Made by a program: the position numbers and the translations under genes. A DNA stretch of 64,000 nucleotides, from contig NZ_CP013909.1 of the NCBI RefSeq assembly GCF_001507645.1, positions 3,410,001-3,474,000 of the forward strand. Direction: 5' to 3'. Below are positions 42,567 through 51,343 of the stretch, in pieces. Position 1 is the first letter of the stretch, and each line of letters opens with the position of its first letter. Under the pieces are notes generated by a model. That model was not told where the DNA came from. It was given only the letters and a program-made list of their open reading frames with translations, and did not search any database. The DNA comes from Hymenobacter sedentarius (GTDB lineage Bacteria > Bacteroidota > Bacteroidia > Cytophagales > Hymenobacteraceae).

Positions 42567-43364
42567 GTCGCTTAAGCAGTTTGAGAGGCGCTTGTAAACC
42601 ACATTGCCAATTTGCTGCACTTCTCGCACGGCCGCCACATTCGCAGTAAAAGCCGCGTCGGCAGCCAATAAATCTTGAGCTGAATACAGCCCTTCCCGGC
42701 ACGCTATGCCCTGCGCCTGGGCTGCTCGAAGTACCTGCGCTCGGCGCACGCCAGCCACGCAGCCGCTTGCTAAAGAAGGCGTAAACAGAACCTCCTCCTT
42801 CATCCAGAAAATCGCAGCAGCTCCTGCCTCCGCCACGTATCCGGCAGCATCGCACAGGATAATTTCATCCAGCCCGCGCTGTTGCCGCTCATGAGCTGTG
42901 CGCACATAAAGCCAGGCCTGCGGCCCTTTGCAAAAGCTCAGCGGCGAATAAATGGAATGGGTTTTCAGGGCAAAGTCAACCTTCGATATTGGAGAATCAT
43001 CGGCTACAAAAGATTCGGCCGTGGCTAGCCATTCGGCGGATTCGGTAAGGGGAGTATAGCGGCCGCCGCTTGCGCGCCAGAGCTGTAGGCGCAGGCGGGC
43101 GGCGGGCAAGTTATTTGCCGCTGCTAATTCGGCCAAGGTGCTTTCCAGCGCTTCGGGTGTCGCCAGGGGCTCGGGTAGCTTGAGATAGAGAGCGGCGGCG
43201 GCCTGCTGCATGCGTTGGCAATGGTCGGCAGCGAGGCGCAGGCGGTTTTCGGTGAAAATCAGCGTTTCGAAAAAACCATCACCAAAAGCCAGTCCGCGGT
43301 TGGGCAGCTTGAGGCCGAAGGCTTCGGAATCCTGCAATGCGCCGTTGTATAAAACCTTACTCAT
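42552..43364 (-). CDS. Class IV aminotransferase (PabC/IlvE-like)
   Basis: A 270-aa PLP enzyme. Motifs are NRGLAFGDGFFETLIF at the N-terminus, LYVRTAHERQQRGLDEIILCDAAGYVAEAGAAAIFW covering the usual catalytic-Lys and cofactor region, and FTPSLASGCVAGVRRAQVL. The size and NRG.xxGDG(F/V)FET start favour 4-amino-4-deoxychorismate lyase (folate pathway, suggestive beside thyA) over branched-chain aminotransferase. At the usual Lys position the sequence reads CKGPQAWLYV, with Lys in the SFCKG stretch, so the exact activity stays open. Confidence 0.85.
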   Translation of the reverse strand: MSKVLYNGALQDSEAFGLKLPNRGLAFGDGFFETLIFTENRLRLAADHCQRMQQAAAALYLKLPEPLATPEALESTLAELAAANNLPAARLRLQLWRASGGRYTPLTESAEWLATAESFVADDSPISKVDFALKTHSIYSPLSFCKGPQAWLYVRTAHERQQRGLDEIILCDAAGYVAEAGAAAIFWMKEEVLFTPSLASGCVAGVRRAQVLRAAQAQGIACREGLYSAQDLLAADAAFTANVAAVREVQQIGNVVYKRLSNCLSDLRAC

Positions 43365-43415
43365 CGCACCGTCCACAAAATCCGTGAAATCCGCTTAAAT
43401 CCGAAAAATCAGTGA

Positions 43416-44543
43416 TTATTGGAGCAGGAACTTCTTGCCTGGCAGCGCCCGCACCACGCCCCGAAACTCAAGCCCCAGCAGGAGCGAGGCCACGCTGTGG
43501 ATGGGCAGTTGGGCCTTCCAGGCCAGCTCGTCCATTTGTTCCTCGCGGCCGGTGGCGGCGGCCAGCACCGTTATCAGGGCGAATTCCTCAGCCGAAAAAT
43601 CATCGGCCGAATAGGAGGGCGCCGGCTTAAACTTGCCGGACTGGTGTAGGGCCGCGTCCCAGTTGAGTAGCTGCTCCAGGTCTAGCGGCTCAGAATAGAG
43701 AGCCGCTTTATTGTTTTTGATAAGCGCGTTGCAGCCTTCCGACGCCACCGAGCCCAAGTTGCCGGGCACGGCCAGCACGTCGCGGTCGTAGCTCAGGGCC
43801 AGCTCAGCGGTTATCAGCGCCCCGCCTTTAATGGCGGCTTCCACGACTACCGTGCCATCGGAAAGGCCGGCGATAATGCGATTGCGGGCCGGGAAGTTGT
43901 AGCGGTCGGGCTGGGTGCCAAACGCGAATTCGGTGAGGAGGCCGCCTTGCTCGCGCATTTTCTCGGCGGTTTTGCGGTGCGTGGCCGGGTAGATGATGTC
44001 GAGGCCCGTAGCCATCACGCCCACGGTCTCCAGGCCTTCCTGCAGGGCCGCGCGGTGGGCCATGATGTCGATGCCGTAGGCCAGGCCACTCACCACGAGC
44101 GGCCGATGCGGCAGCAGGCCCTGGACGATGCGCTCGGTTTGCTCGCGGCCGTATTCGGTGGCTTTGCGGGTGCCCACCAGCGCCACGGTCTTAGGTGCGT
44201 TGAGGTCGGCCGTGCCTTGGTAATACAGGATGGCCGGCGCGTCGGGTATCAGCTTGAGCCGGCTAGGAAAGCGCTTGCTGGTGTAGAAGAGGATTTCGAC
44301 GCTTTCCTTTTCCGCTTTCTTAATACCGGCCTCGGCTTTGCGCAGGGCGGATTCGCGCTCGGGGCCGGTGATGATTTTAATAATAGCATCGCCCACGCCG
44401 GGAATGCGGCGCAGTTTGCCGGGCGGCATCGTGAGCACGGTTTTAGCCGCCCCGCCGTAGCTCATGAGCTGGCGCGTAAGCTGCGGGCCGATGCCGGGCA
44501 GCAGGGTGAGGGCGAGTTCGTGGAAAAGGGATTCGTCGTTCAT
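43416..44543 (-). CDS. dprA: DNA-processing protein DprA
   Basis: A 375-aa protein that loads RecA on incoming single-stranded DNA during transformation. An N-terminal helix-hairpin-helix region (LTLLPGIGPQLTRQLMSYGG ... LRRIPGVGDAI) is followed by the Rossmann-like core: ALVGTRKATEYGREQ, VVSGLAYGIDIMAHRAAL, GVMATGLDIIYPATH and RNRIIAGLSDGTVVVEA. A winged-helix domain closes the C-terminus (about residues 315-375). It is complete. The upstream region contains a dispersed inverted repeat. The start ATG is MNDESLFHELAL. Confidence 0.96.
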   Translation of the reverse strand: MNDESLFHELALTLLPGIGPQLTRQLMSYGGAAKTVLTMPPGKLRRIPGVGDAIIKIITGPERESALRKAEAGIKKAEKESVEILFYTSKRFPSRLKLIPDAPAILYYQGTADLNAPKTVALVGTRKATEYGREQTERIVQGLLPHRPLVVSGLAYGIDIMAHRAALQEGLETVGVMATGLDIIYPATHRKTAEKMREQGGLLTEFAFGTQPDRYNFPARNRIIAGLSDGTVVVEAAIKGGALITAELALSYDRDVLAVPGNLGSVASEGCNALIKNNKAALYSEPLDLEQLLNWDAALHQSGKFKPAPSYSADDFSAEEFALITVLAAATGREEQMDELAWKAQLPIHSVASLLLGLEFRGVVRALPGKKFLLQ

Positions 44544-44549
44544 CGGTAG

Positions 44550-44684
44550 AACCTCACCCCCCGGCCCCCTCTCCAAAAAAGAGGGGGAGCCAGACGACGG
44601 GAGGAGGTGATTTCAAAGTGTAAAAAAGCTAGCCTTTATAAATTCAGGCTCCCCTCTCTTTTGGAGAGGGGCGAGGGTGAGGTT
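44550..44684. repeat. Long imperfect inverted repeat between dprA and the MerR gene
   Basis: AACCTCACCC followed by CCCCTCTCC and a run into GAGGGGGAGCC (44550-44591) returns inverted as GGCTCCCCTCTC, GGAGAGGGG and GGGTGAGGTT (44647-44684). The spacer is about 55 bases. Elements of this sequence type are dispersed in many Bacteroidota genomes as far as I recall; this is the only copy in the window. Confidence 0.75.
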
Positions 44685-44717
44685 GCACCGGTAGCTATAT
44701 CTGGCCGGGGAGTGAGG

Positions 44718-45083
44718 TTACGCCTCGGGCTCCGCCTTGCCTGCCGCTTCCACTTCTTTGCGTAGCAACAGCAGAAAGGAGCGGACTTTTTCCAGCGACT
44801 GCACCACGTCAATCTTTTCCTTGAGCTGCGGGCCCTTTTGCTTGAGCATGTCGCGCGCCCCGGGAATGGTGTAGCCGCGCTCCTTCACCAGGTGGTAAAT
44901 GGTGCGGAAGACCTCGATATCTTGCGGCGTGTAGAGGCGGTTTCCTTTCTTGCTGCGGCGGGGACGCAGCTCGTCGAATTCGGTTTCCCAGAAGCGCACC
45001 AGCGACTCGGCCACCTTGAACTGGGCGGCCACTTCGCCGATGGTGAAATATTGTTTTTCGATGCTGCGCTCTTTGTAGGGCAT
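44718..45083 (-). CDS. MerR family transcriptional regulator
   Basis: A 121-aa DNA-binding protein. The N-terminal winged helix-turn-helix YFTIGEVAAQFKVAESLVRFWETEFDELRPRRSKKGNRLYTPQDIEVFRTIYHLVKERGYT is the MerR module. The remaining 40 residues are a helical dimerisation segment, with no effector domain. Proteins like this are conserved in Bacteroidota next to dprA or peptidase genes; the target is unknown. It is on the same strand as dprA and the galactanase. Confidence 0.9.
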   Translation of the reverse strand: MPYKERSIEKQYFTIGEVAAQFKVAESLVRFWETEFDELRPRRSKKGNRLYTPQDIEVFRTIYHLVKERGYTIPGARDMLKQKGPQLKEKIDVVQSLEKVRSFLLLLRKEVEAAGKAEPEA

Positions 45084-45106
45084 GGCTGTGGGGATGCGGC
45101 GCGGGG

Positions 45107-46144
45107 TTACTTAACCCGGTATTTGCGGCTGATTTCGTCGTAAATTAACAACAGGTCGTTGGCCTGGCCCTGTTTGTCGAAAATAGATTCCCAGGTGTTG
45201 AGCGGCTCCCAGATAAAACTGCCTTTGCCCTTCCCGCCCGGCAGGTTGAAAGCAATGTCGTTGACATCGCGCTTGCGCTCGGAGTATTCCACCAGCACAA
45301 TATCCTGCGGGTAACGCTGAGCCAAGTCGGTGAGGTTGGCTTTCAGGTCGGCAATGGTGCCGTGCCACTTTGGGTAATAAGATTGGCCAATGACGTCGAA
45401 CTGCACCTTGCTGGCCTGCATGCGGTCGAGCCACAGCGTGGAGTGCCGGTTTTGGCCGCCCAGCGCGATGTGCATCATTACGAGGGCTTTGGGCGTGGTT
45501 TCGCGCACGGCGCTGGCGCCGGCTTCGGCTAGTTTGGCAAGGGTGTCGAAGCGGGTGAGGCTGTCGGCCAGCTGCACGTTGCCATCGGGCCACAGCATGC
45601 CGTGGCTGATTTCGTTGCCTATCTGCACCATGTCGGGCGGGGTGCCTTGAGCCGCCAGGGCCTTCAACACGTCGGCGGTATAGTCGTGCACCGCTTTCTC
45701 CAAGGCCGCGCCGCTCAGGTTTTTCCAGGCTTCGGGCTTGAACTGCTTTTGCGGGTCGGCCCAGGTGTCGCTGTAGTGGAAGTCGAGCAGCAGCTTCATC
45801 CTGGCTTGCTTCACGCGCTTGGCCATGGCCAAGGTGTGGGCCAAATCGCAAAAGCCCTTGCCGGGAGCATAGCCGCTGTCGGCCGCCGGGTTGTTGAAAA
45901 TCCGGAGTCGGATGTAGTTGAAATGGTGGTCTTTCAGAATTTGGATGGCGTCCTTTTGCACGCCTTTGTCCGAGAACTTCATACCTCGGGCTTCGAGCTG
46001 CGGCAAAAAGGAAATATCAGCGCCGAGGACTTTGCCCAACGGGGCCTTGCGCGGTGGTGCGGGAGCTGCCGCGCTGCTCAGGCTCAGCAGTACGAGCAGG
46101 TTGAGCCAAGGTGAGCAGCGGAATAGGGGAAATTGTAATGACAC
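45107..46144 (-). CDS. Glycoside hydrolase family 53 endo-beta-1,4-galactanase
   Basis: A 345-aa secreted enzyme cutting beta-1,4-galactan side chains of pectin. A signal peptide precedes GADISFLPQLEARGMKF, KLLLDFHYSDTWADPQKQ, and the acid/base Glu in PPDMVQIGNEISHGMLWPDG. The nucleophile Glu lies in DIVLVEYSER, and FIWEPLNTWESIF closes the barrel. All GH53 landmarks are present. Translation appears to start at GTG. No other polysaccharide-degrading gene is adjacent, so it is a stand-alone enzyme. Confidence 0.93.
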   Translation of the reverse strand: MSLQFPLFRCSPWLNLLVLLSLSSAAAPAPPRKAPLGKVLGADISFLPQLEARGMKFSDKGVQKDAIQILKDHHFNYIRLRIFNNPAADSGYAPGKGFCDLAHTLAMAKRVKQARMKLLLDFHYSDTWADPQKQFKPEAWKNLSGAALEKAVHDYTADVLKALAAQGTPPDMVQIGNEISHGMLWPDGNVQLADSLTRFDTLAKLAEAGASAVRETTPKALVMMHIALGGQNRHSTLWLDRMQASKVQFDVIGQSYYPKWHGTIADLKANLTDLAQRYPQDIVLVEYSERKRDVNDIAFNLPGGKGKGSFIWEPLNTWESIFDKQGQANDLLLIYDEISRKYRVK

Positions 46145-46258
46145 TAAGAATAGCTAATTATAGCAAATATGCTTGTTTAGGAAGCGACAATGGTTGCTTC
46201 TGTGCAAGATGCCGCAAGTTAGGCGCATTGGCGATACCAGGGCAGGAGAGGCAATTGT

Positions 46259-46266
46259 TACCTTTG
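46259..46266 (+). promoter_or_regulatory. Candidate -7 promoter box of alaS
   Basis: TACCTTTG is a perfect match to TAnnTTTG, 65 bases before the alaS ATG. A TTG about 28 bases upstream is farther than usual for the -33 box. Confidence 0.5.
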
Positions 46267-46331
46267 CTGAGCTAGCCCCGTGAAAGTTCATCAAATTCTG
46301 CCGGTGTAGGCTTGCTTTTCCCCTGCTTATT

Positions 46332-49022
46332 ATGTCGCTCCCAACCGCTTCGCACGTCCGCCAGCAATTCCTCGATTTCTTCGCTTCCAAAGGCCACCAC
46401 ATCGTGCCCTCGGCGCCGATTGTGGTGAAGGACGACCCCACGCTGCTGTTCATCAACAGCGGCATGGCTCCATTCAAAGACTATTTCCTGGGCAACAAGC
46501 CGGCGCCCTACAAGCGCATTGCCGATACCCAAAAGTGCCTGCGCGTGAGCGGCAAGCACAACGACTTGGAAGAAGTAGGCTACGACACCTACCACCACAC
46601 CATGTTCGAGATGCTCGGCAACTGGTCGTTTGGCGATTATTTTAAGAAGGACGCCATTGCCTGGGCCTGGGAGTTGCTCACCGAAGTGTATAAGCTCGAC
46701 AAGGACCGCCTCTACGTCACCTATTTCGAGGGCGACCAGGGCGACAAGCTGGCGGCCGACACCGAGACCCAGGGCCTCTGGCGCCAGTACACCACCGACG
46801 ACCGCATTCTGCCAGGCAATAAGAAGGACAACTTCTGGGAAATGGGCGACACCGGCCCCTGCGGCCCCTGCACCGAAATCCACATCGACCTGCGCTCCGA
46901 CGAGGAGCGGGCCGCCAAATCCGGCCGCGAGCTGGTGAATGCCGACCACCCCCAGGTGGTGGAAGTCTGGAACAACGTATTTATGGAGTTTCAGCGCCTG
47001 GCCGACAAAAGCCTGGTGAAGCTGCCGGCCCAACACGTGGACACCGGCATGGGCTTCGAGCGCCTGATGATGGCCGTGTCGGGCGTGAAGTCGAACTACG
47101 ACACCGACGTGTTTCAGCCCCTCATTCAGTTCATCGCCAAAGAAGTTGGGCTGGAATACCACGGCACCGCGCCTGCCAAGGTGACCGACCAGCCGACCAC
47201 CGAAAACGAGAAAACCGACATCGCCATCCGGGTCATTGCCGACCACATCCGGACCATCGCCTTCACCATTGCCGACGGCCAGCTGCCCAGCAACGTGAAG
47301 GCCGGCTACGTTATCCGCCGCATTTTGCGCCGGGCCGTGCGGTACGCGTTTTCGTCGCTCAACCAGAAGCAGCCCTTCCTCTTCAAGCTGGTGCCCGTGC
47401 TGGCCGACCAGATGCGCAACATCTTCCCCGAGCTGAAAGCCCAGACAGCTTTTGTGCAGCGCGTGATTGAGGAAGAGGAAATTGCCTTCCTCAAAACGCT
47501 GGAAACTGGCCTGCGCCGTCTCGACGCCCTCGAAGAAACCGCCCGCGCCAACGGCAACCTCATCGACGGCAAAACCGCTTTTGAGCTGTCCGATACCTTC
47601 GGCTTTCCGCTGGACCTCACGGCCCTCATTGCCCGCGAAAAAGGCCTGACTGTGGATGAAGAAGGCTTCCAGAAGGAGCTGGCCCAACAGAAGAACCGCA
47701 GCCGCAACGCCCAGGAAACCGAGCAGTCGGACTGGACCATCGTCTCCGATTCCGACGAGCAGCCCGCTTTCGTGGGCTACGACCTCGACGAGGCCCCGGC
47801 GCGCATTCTGCGCTACCGCAAAACCACCGCCAAGGGCAAAACCGAATACCAAGTAGTGCTCGACCAAACCGCTTTCTATGCTGAAAGCGGCGGCCAGGTA
47901 GGCGACACCGGCTACCTGGATTCGCCCCTGTCGAAAGTGCGGGTGATTGACACCAAGCGCGAAAACGACCTCATCGTGCACACCCTGCTGGAGCTGCCCG
48001 AGGACCTGACTGCCGACTTCCTGGCCATGCCCGACGTGGCCCGGCGCAACCAGATTCGCCAAAACCACTCGGCCACGCACTTGCTGCAAGCCGCCCTGCG
48101 TGAAGTGCTGGGCAGCCACGTGCAGCAGAAAGGCTCGCTGGTGAACGAGAAACTGCTGCGTTTCGACTTCTCGCACTTCACCAAGGTGACCGACGACCAA
48201 ATGCGCGAAATCGAGCACATGGTCAACGAGCGGATTCGCCAGCAAATCCCGCTCGACGAGCGCCGCAACGTGCCCATCGCCGAGGCCAAAAACTTGGGCG
48301 CCATGGCCCTGTTTGGCGAGAAGTACGGCGAGTTTGTGCGCGTCATCACCTTCGATAAGGACTACTCGGTGGAGCTGTGCGGCGGCCTGCACGTGCCCAA
48401 TACCGGCAGCATCGGCTACTTCAAAATCACGGCGGAAAGCGCCGTGGGCGCCGGCGTGCGCCGCATCGAAGCCGTAACCGGCCTTGGGGCCGAGGCCTAC
48501 GTAGACCACCAGCTCGACCTGCTGGCTCAAGTGCGCGAGGCGCTGGGCAACCCTCAGCACCTGCTCACTACGCTCGAAAAGCAAAGCGAGGAAATGGCTG
48601 GGCTGCGTAAGCAAATCGAGCAGTTTACCTTGCAACAACTCGCCGCTCAGCGCCGAACGTTGCTCACCCAGGTGCGCCAGCTGCCCAACGGCTTGCATTT
48701 TATTGCCGCTCAGGTGCATGCTGCCTCCGCCGACTCCATCAAAACGTTGGCCTTCGAGGTGCGCCAAGCAGCCCCCGCGCCCCTGGTGCTGGTGCTGGGC
48801 GCGGCCGTAGACGGCAAGCCCCAGCTGGCTGTGATGCTGGACGATGAAACGGCGAAAAGCGGCAAGCTCAACGCCACCGCGCTGGTGCGCGAGCTAGCCA
48901 AGGAAATTCAGGGCGGCGGCGGCGGGCAGCCGTTTTTCGCCACGGCCGGCGGCAAAAACGTGGCTGGGCTGGCTGCAGCCATTGCCAAGGCTGAAGGATT
49001 GGTTGAGCAGCTTGTGAGCTAG
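46332..49022 (+). CDS. alaS: Alanine-tRNA ligase
   Basis: An 896-aa enzyme that charges tRNA-Ala. The class II synthetase core starts VRQQFLDFFASKGHHIVPSAP and includes LFINSGMAPFKDYF, the HTMFEMLGNWSFGDYF motif 2 region and DTGMGFERL (motif 3). The editing domain has the zinc-binding RQNHSATHLLQAAL and the distal LCGGLHVPNTGSIG. The C-terminal C-Ala domain ends with GGGGGQPFFATAGGKN. It is full length, and all editing-site His and Cys residues are visible. A hairpin terminator follows. Confidence 0.98.
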   Translation: MSLPTASHVRQQFLDFFASKGHHIVPSAPIVVKDDPTLLFINSGMAPFKDYFLGNKPAPYKRIADTQKCLRVSGKHNDLEEVGYDTYHHTMFEMLGNWSFGDYFKKDAIAWAWELLTEVYKLDKDRLYVTYFEGDQGDKLAADTETQGLWRQYTTDDRILPGNKKDNFWEMGDTGPCGPCTEIHIDLRSDEERAAKSGRELVNADHPQVVEVWNNVFMEFQRLADKSLVKLPAQHVDTGMGFERLMMAVSGVKSNYDTDVFQPLIQFIAKEVGLEYHGTAPAKVTDQPTTENEKTDIAIRVIADHIRTIAFTIADGQLPSNVKAGYVIRRILRRAVRYAFSSLNQKQPFLFKLVPVLADQMRNIFPELKAQTAFVQRVIEEEEIAFLKTLETGLRRLDALEETARANGNLIDGKTAFELSDTFGFPLDLTALIAREKGLTVDEEGFQKELAQQKNRSRNAQETEQSDWTIVSDSDEQPAFVGYDLDEAPARILRYRKTTAKGKTEYQVVLDQTAFYAESGGQVGDTGYLDSPLSKVRVIDTKRENDLIVHTLLELPEDLTADFLAMPDVARRNQIRQNHSATHLLQAALREVLGSHVQQKGSLVNEKLLRFDFSHFTKVTDDQMREIEHMVNERIRQQIPLDERRNVPIAEAKNLGAMALFGEKYGEFVRVITFDKDYSVELCGGLHVPNTGSIGYFKITAESAVGAGVRRIEAVTGLGAEAYVDHQLDLLAQVREALGNPQHLLTTLEKQSEEMAGLRKQIEQFTLQQLAAQRRTLLTQVRQLPNGLHFIAAQVHAASADSIKTLAFEVRQAAPAPLVLVLGAAVDGKPQLAVMLDDETAKSGKLNATALVRELAKEIQGGGGGQPFFATAGGKNVAGLAAAIAKAEGLVEQLVS

Positions 49023-49057
49023 CCCGCGATTTCCAGTTTCGCCGGCCAGCAAGCAAG

Positions 49058-49106
49058 AAAACGCTCGTTTGTGCACTGTCACTAGTGCGCGAACGAGCGT
49101 TTTAAC
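49058..49106 (+). terminator. Terminator of alaS
   Basis: AAAACGCTCGTT and AACGAGCGTTTT form a 12-bp outer stem. An inner imperfect stem (TGTGCACT / TAGTGCGC) extends it. T run at the end. Confidence 0.85.
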
Positions 49107-49295
49107 TTTAAGCCAATTTCCTCCGAATGCTAAATGCGTAAGAAAGGAGAAGGGCACTATCCAAAACGCCTTTGAGCTACTGTTGCACCAGGCTTTCGGC
49201 TGCTATTGCGTTGGTCTCGTGCTTATTATTTGCTTTTAAAAGCATATGCAAAGGATGTTCAATGCATCCGGCTCAACTCACCATAATTAGCCGCC

Positions 49296-49712
49296 ATGCG
49301 CAAAGAGCGCGCGCGGATGATGCAGCGGATGCAGGTGCAGCGGGTGCCATTGAATTTAAAGCGCGAGGTCCTGGTCGAGCTATTGTTGGGGGAGGACGGC
49401 CGGGTTGCCAGTGCCAAAGTGGTGCGTTCCAGCGCGCATTTTCTGAATAATGCCGCGCTCCGGTCGGTGGAAAAGCTAAAGCGGCAATTTATGCCGGCCC
49501 GGCTCGACGGCGAGGTAGTGGTGTGCCGCTACTTGGTGCCGGTGTCCTACACCATGGCAATGCCGTACCAGCCCACACGTATTCGCCGCCTCCGAACCTT
49601 ACGTACTACCGACGCTAAAATGCTTGAGGAGCGGGGGTTGGGCCGGGAGCCACGCCATCTAATTCGGCGCGCACACCGCTACCCGTTACCTTTAGGGGCA
49701 AATAGCACTTAG
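49296..49712 (+). CDS. TonB C-terminal-like domain protein without membrane anchor
   Basis: A 138-aa basic protein. LVELLLGEDGRVASAKVVRSSAHFLNNAALRSVEKLKRQFMPARLDGEVVVCRYLVPVSY is the pattern of the periplasmic C-terminal domain of TonB. No signal peptide or transmembrane helix precedes it in this frame, because an in-frame TAA lies nine bases before the ATG. A hydrophobic stretch (IALVSCLLFAF) is encoded just upstream in another frame, so a frameshifted N-terminus is possible. The last 50 residues are Arg-rich and not TonB-like. It may be a remnant. Confidence 0.5.
   Translation: MRKERARMMQRMQVQRVPLNLKREVLVELLLGEDGRVASAKVVRSSAHFLNNAALRSVEKLKRQFMPARLDGEVVVCRYLVPVSYTMAMPYQPTRIRRLRTLRTTDAKMLEERGLGREPRHLIRRAHRYPLPLGANST
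49687..49694 (+). promoter_or_regulatory. Candidate -7 promoter box of gatB
   Basis: TACCTTTA matches seven of eight positions of TACCTTTG and lies 36 bases before the gatB ATG, inside the end of the preceding reading frame. Confidence 0.35.
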
Positions 49713-49730
49713 TACCCCGCGTTTTTTGAT

Positions 49731-51188
49731 ATGGACGAAGCCATTCTTGCCAAATACCAGCCGGTCATCGGCCTCGAAGTACACGCTCAGCTCCTCACGC
49801 ACAGCAAAATGTACTCGTCTGACGAAAACGAGTACGGCGTGGCGCCCAACACCAACCTCTCGGTGATTACCCTCGGCCACCCCGGCACCTTGCCCAAGGT
49901 GAACCGCACGGCCGTGGAGTTTGCCATGAAAATGGGCCTGGCCACCAACTGCCAGATTCGCCGCGACAACCTGTTTGCGCGCAAAAACTACTTTTACCCC
50001 GACCTGCCCAAGGGCTACCAGATTACGCAGGACAAGACGCCCATCTGCCATGACGGCCACGTGGACGTGCGCCTGGCCGACGGCACGGTGAAGAAAATCG
50101 GCGTCACCCGCATTCATATGGAAGAAGACGCGGGCAAAAGCATGCACCTGGCCGGCGAAACCGAAACCCTCGTGGACCTGAACCGCGCCGGCGTGCCCCT
50201 GATTGAGATTGTGAGCGAGCCGGACATCCGCACCGGCGAGGAAGCCTACAACTACCTGCTCGAAATCAAGAAGCTGGTGGAGTACCTGGGCATCTGCGAC
50301 GGCAACATGGAAGAAGGCTCGCTGCGCTGCGACGCCAACATTTCGGTGATGCGCGTGGGGGCCGACAAGTTCGGTACCAAGGTGGAGGTGAAGAACATGA
50401 ACTCCTTCCGCAACGTGCAGCGCGCCATTGCCTACGAAGTGGAGCGGCAGATTGCCCTGATTGAAGCCGGCGAAGAAATCGACAGCGAAACTCGCGGCTT
50501 CGACGCCGCCAGCGGCACCACCAGCGGCCAGCGCAGCAAAGAAACCCTCAACGACTACCGCTACTTTCCCGAGCCGGACTTGCCACCGCTGGTGATTTCC
50601 GATGAGTGGCTGCACCGCGTGGCCGCCGAGCTGCCGGCCCTGCCGCAGCAGCTCTACACGCGCTTTACGGGCGAGCTGGGCCTGAACGACTACGACGCCT
50701 CGGTGCTGGTCGACCAGAAGGAAGTGGCCTTGTTTTTTGATGAGCTTTCGCGCCTCACGCCCAACGCCAAGGCCGCGGCCAACTGGGTGATGGGCCCGGT
50801 GAAATCCTACCTCAACGAGCGCGCCCTCACCATGGCCGACTTCCCGCTCGACCCTGCTCAACTCGCGGGCATTATTGAGCTGATTGACGCCGGCAAGCTC
50901 AACTACTCAGTCGCATCCAAGCAGCTCTTCCCGCATTTGCTCGAACACCCAACGGCCAACGCGACCGGTGCGGCCGAAAGCCTGGGCTTGCTCACGCAGG
51001 CCGACAACGGCGAGCTGGCCACGCTGGTGCAGCAAGTGCTGGCCGCCAACCCGGCCAAAGTGGACGAGTACCGGGCGGGCAAAAAGTCGCTCACTGGCAT
51101 GTTTATGGGCGAGCTGATGAAGCTGACCGGTGGCAAGGCCGACCCCAAACTGGCCAACCAGCTGCTGCGCACGGCGCTCGATGGATAA
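49731..51188 (+). CDS. gatB: Asp-tRNA(Asn)/Glu-tRNA(Gln) amidotransferase subunit B
   Basis: A 485-aa subunit of the GatCAB complex that converts Glu-tRNA-Gln (and Asp-tRNA-Asn) to the amide. Motifs are YQPVIGLEVHAQLLTHSKMY, GHPGTLPKVN, FARKNYFYPDLPKGYQITQ, RIHMEEDAGKS, DLNRAGVPLIEIVSEPD, MEEGSLRCDANIS and KNMNSFRNVQRAI. The C-terminal YqeY-like tail domain ends GKADPKLANQLLRTAL. It is complete. gatA and gatC are not in the window, as is common outside Firmicutes. Confidence 0.98.
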   Translation: MDEAILAKYQPVIGLEVHAQLLTHSKMYSSDENEYGVAPNTNLSVITLGHPGTLPKVNRTAVEFAMKMGLATNCQIRRDNLFARKNYFYPDLPKGYQITQDKTPICHDGHVDVRLADGTVKKIGVTRIHMEEDAGKSMHLAGETETLVDLNRAGVPLIEIVSEPDIRTGEEAYNYLLEIKKLVEYLGICDGNMEEGSLRCDANISVMRVGADKFGTKVEVKNMNSFRNVQRAIAYEVERQIALIEAGEEIDSETRGFDAASGTTSGQRSKETLNDYRYFPEPDLPPLVISDEWLHRVAAELPALPQQLYTRFTGELGLNDYDASVLVDQKEVALFFDELSRLTPNAKAAANWVMGPVKSYLNERALTMADFPLDPAQLAGIIELIDAGKLNYSVASKQLFPHLLEHPTANATGAAESLGLLTQADNGELATLVQQVLAANPAKVDEYRAGKKSLTGMFMGELMKLTGGKADPKLANQLLRTALDG

Positions 51189-51343
51189 TTTATTTTTCTA
51201 ATATTCGTTAGGGCTTTACCGTGTGTTTACTACACGCCGGAGAGTTCAGCTTTGGGGGTGAAAATGCCTCGGAACAAACCTATTAACGCCTTGCGTTGGC
51301 TATTTTTACGCACATACTCACGCGGATGCTACACCCTACCACT

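Noticed and set aside
46272..48767. 831-codon open frame antisense to alaS
   Set aside because: It mirrors alaS almost exactly. Its product is low-complexity Gly/His/Val-rich sequence without domains, an effect of strong GC codon bias.
49692..50861. 389-codon open frame antisense to gatB
   Set aside because: Shadow of gatB; His/Val-rich with no motif.
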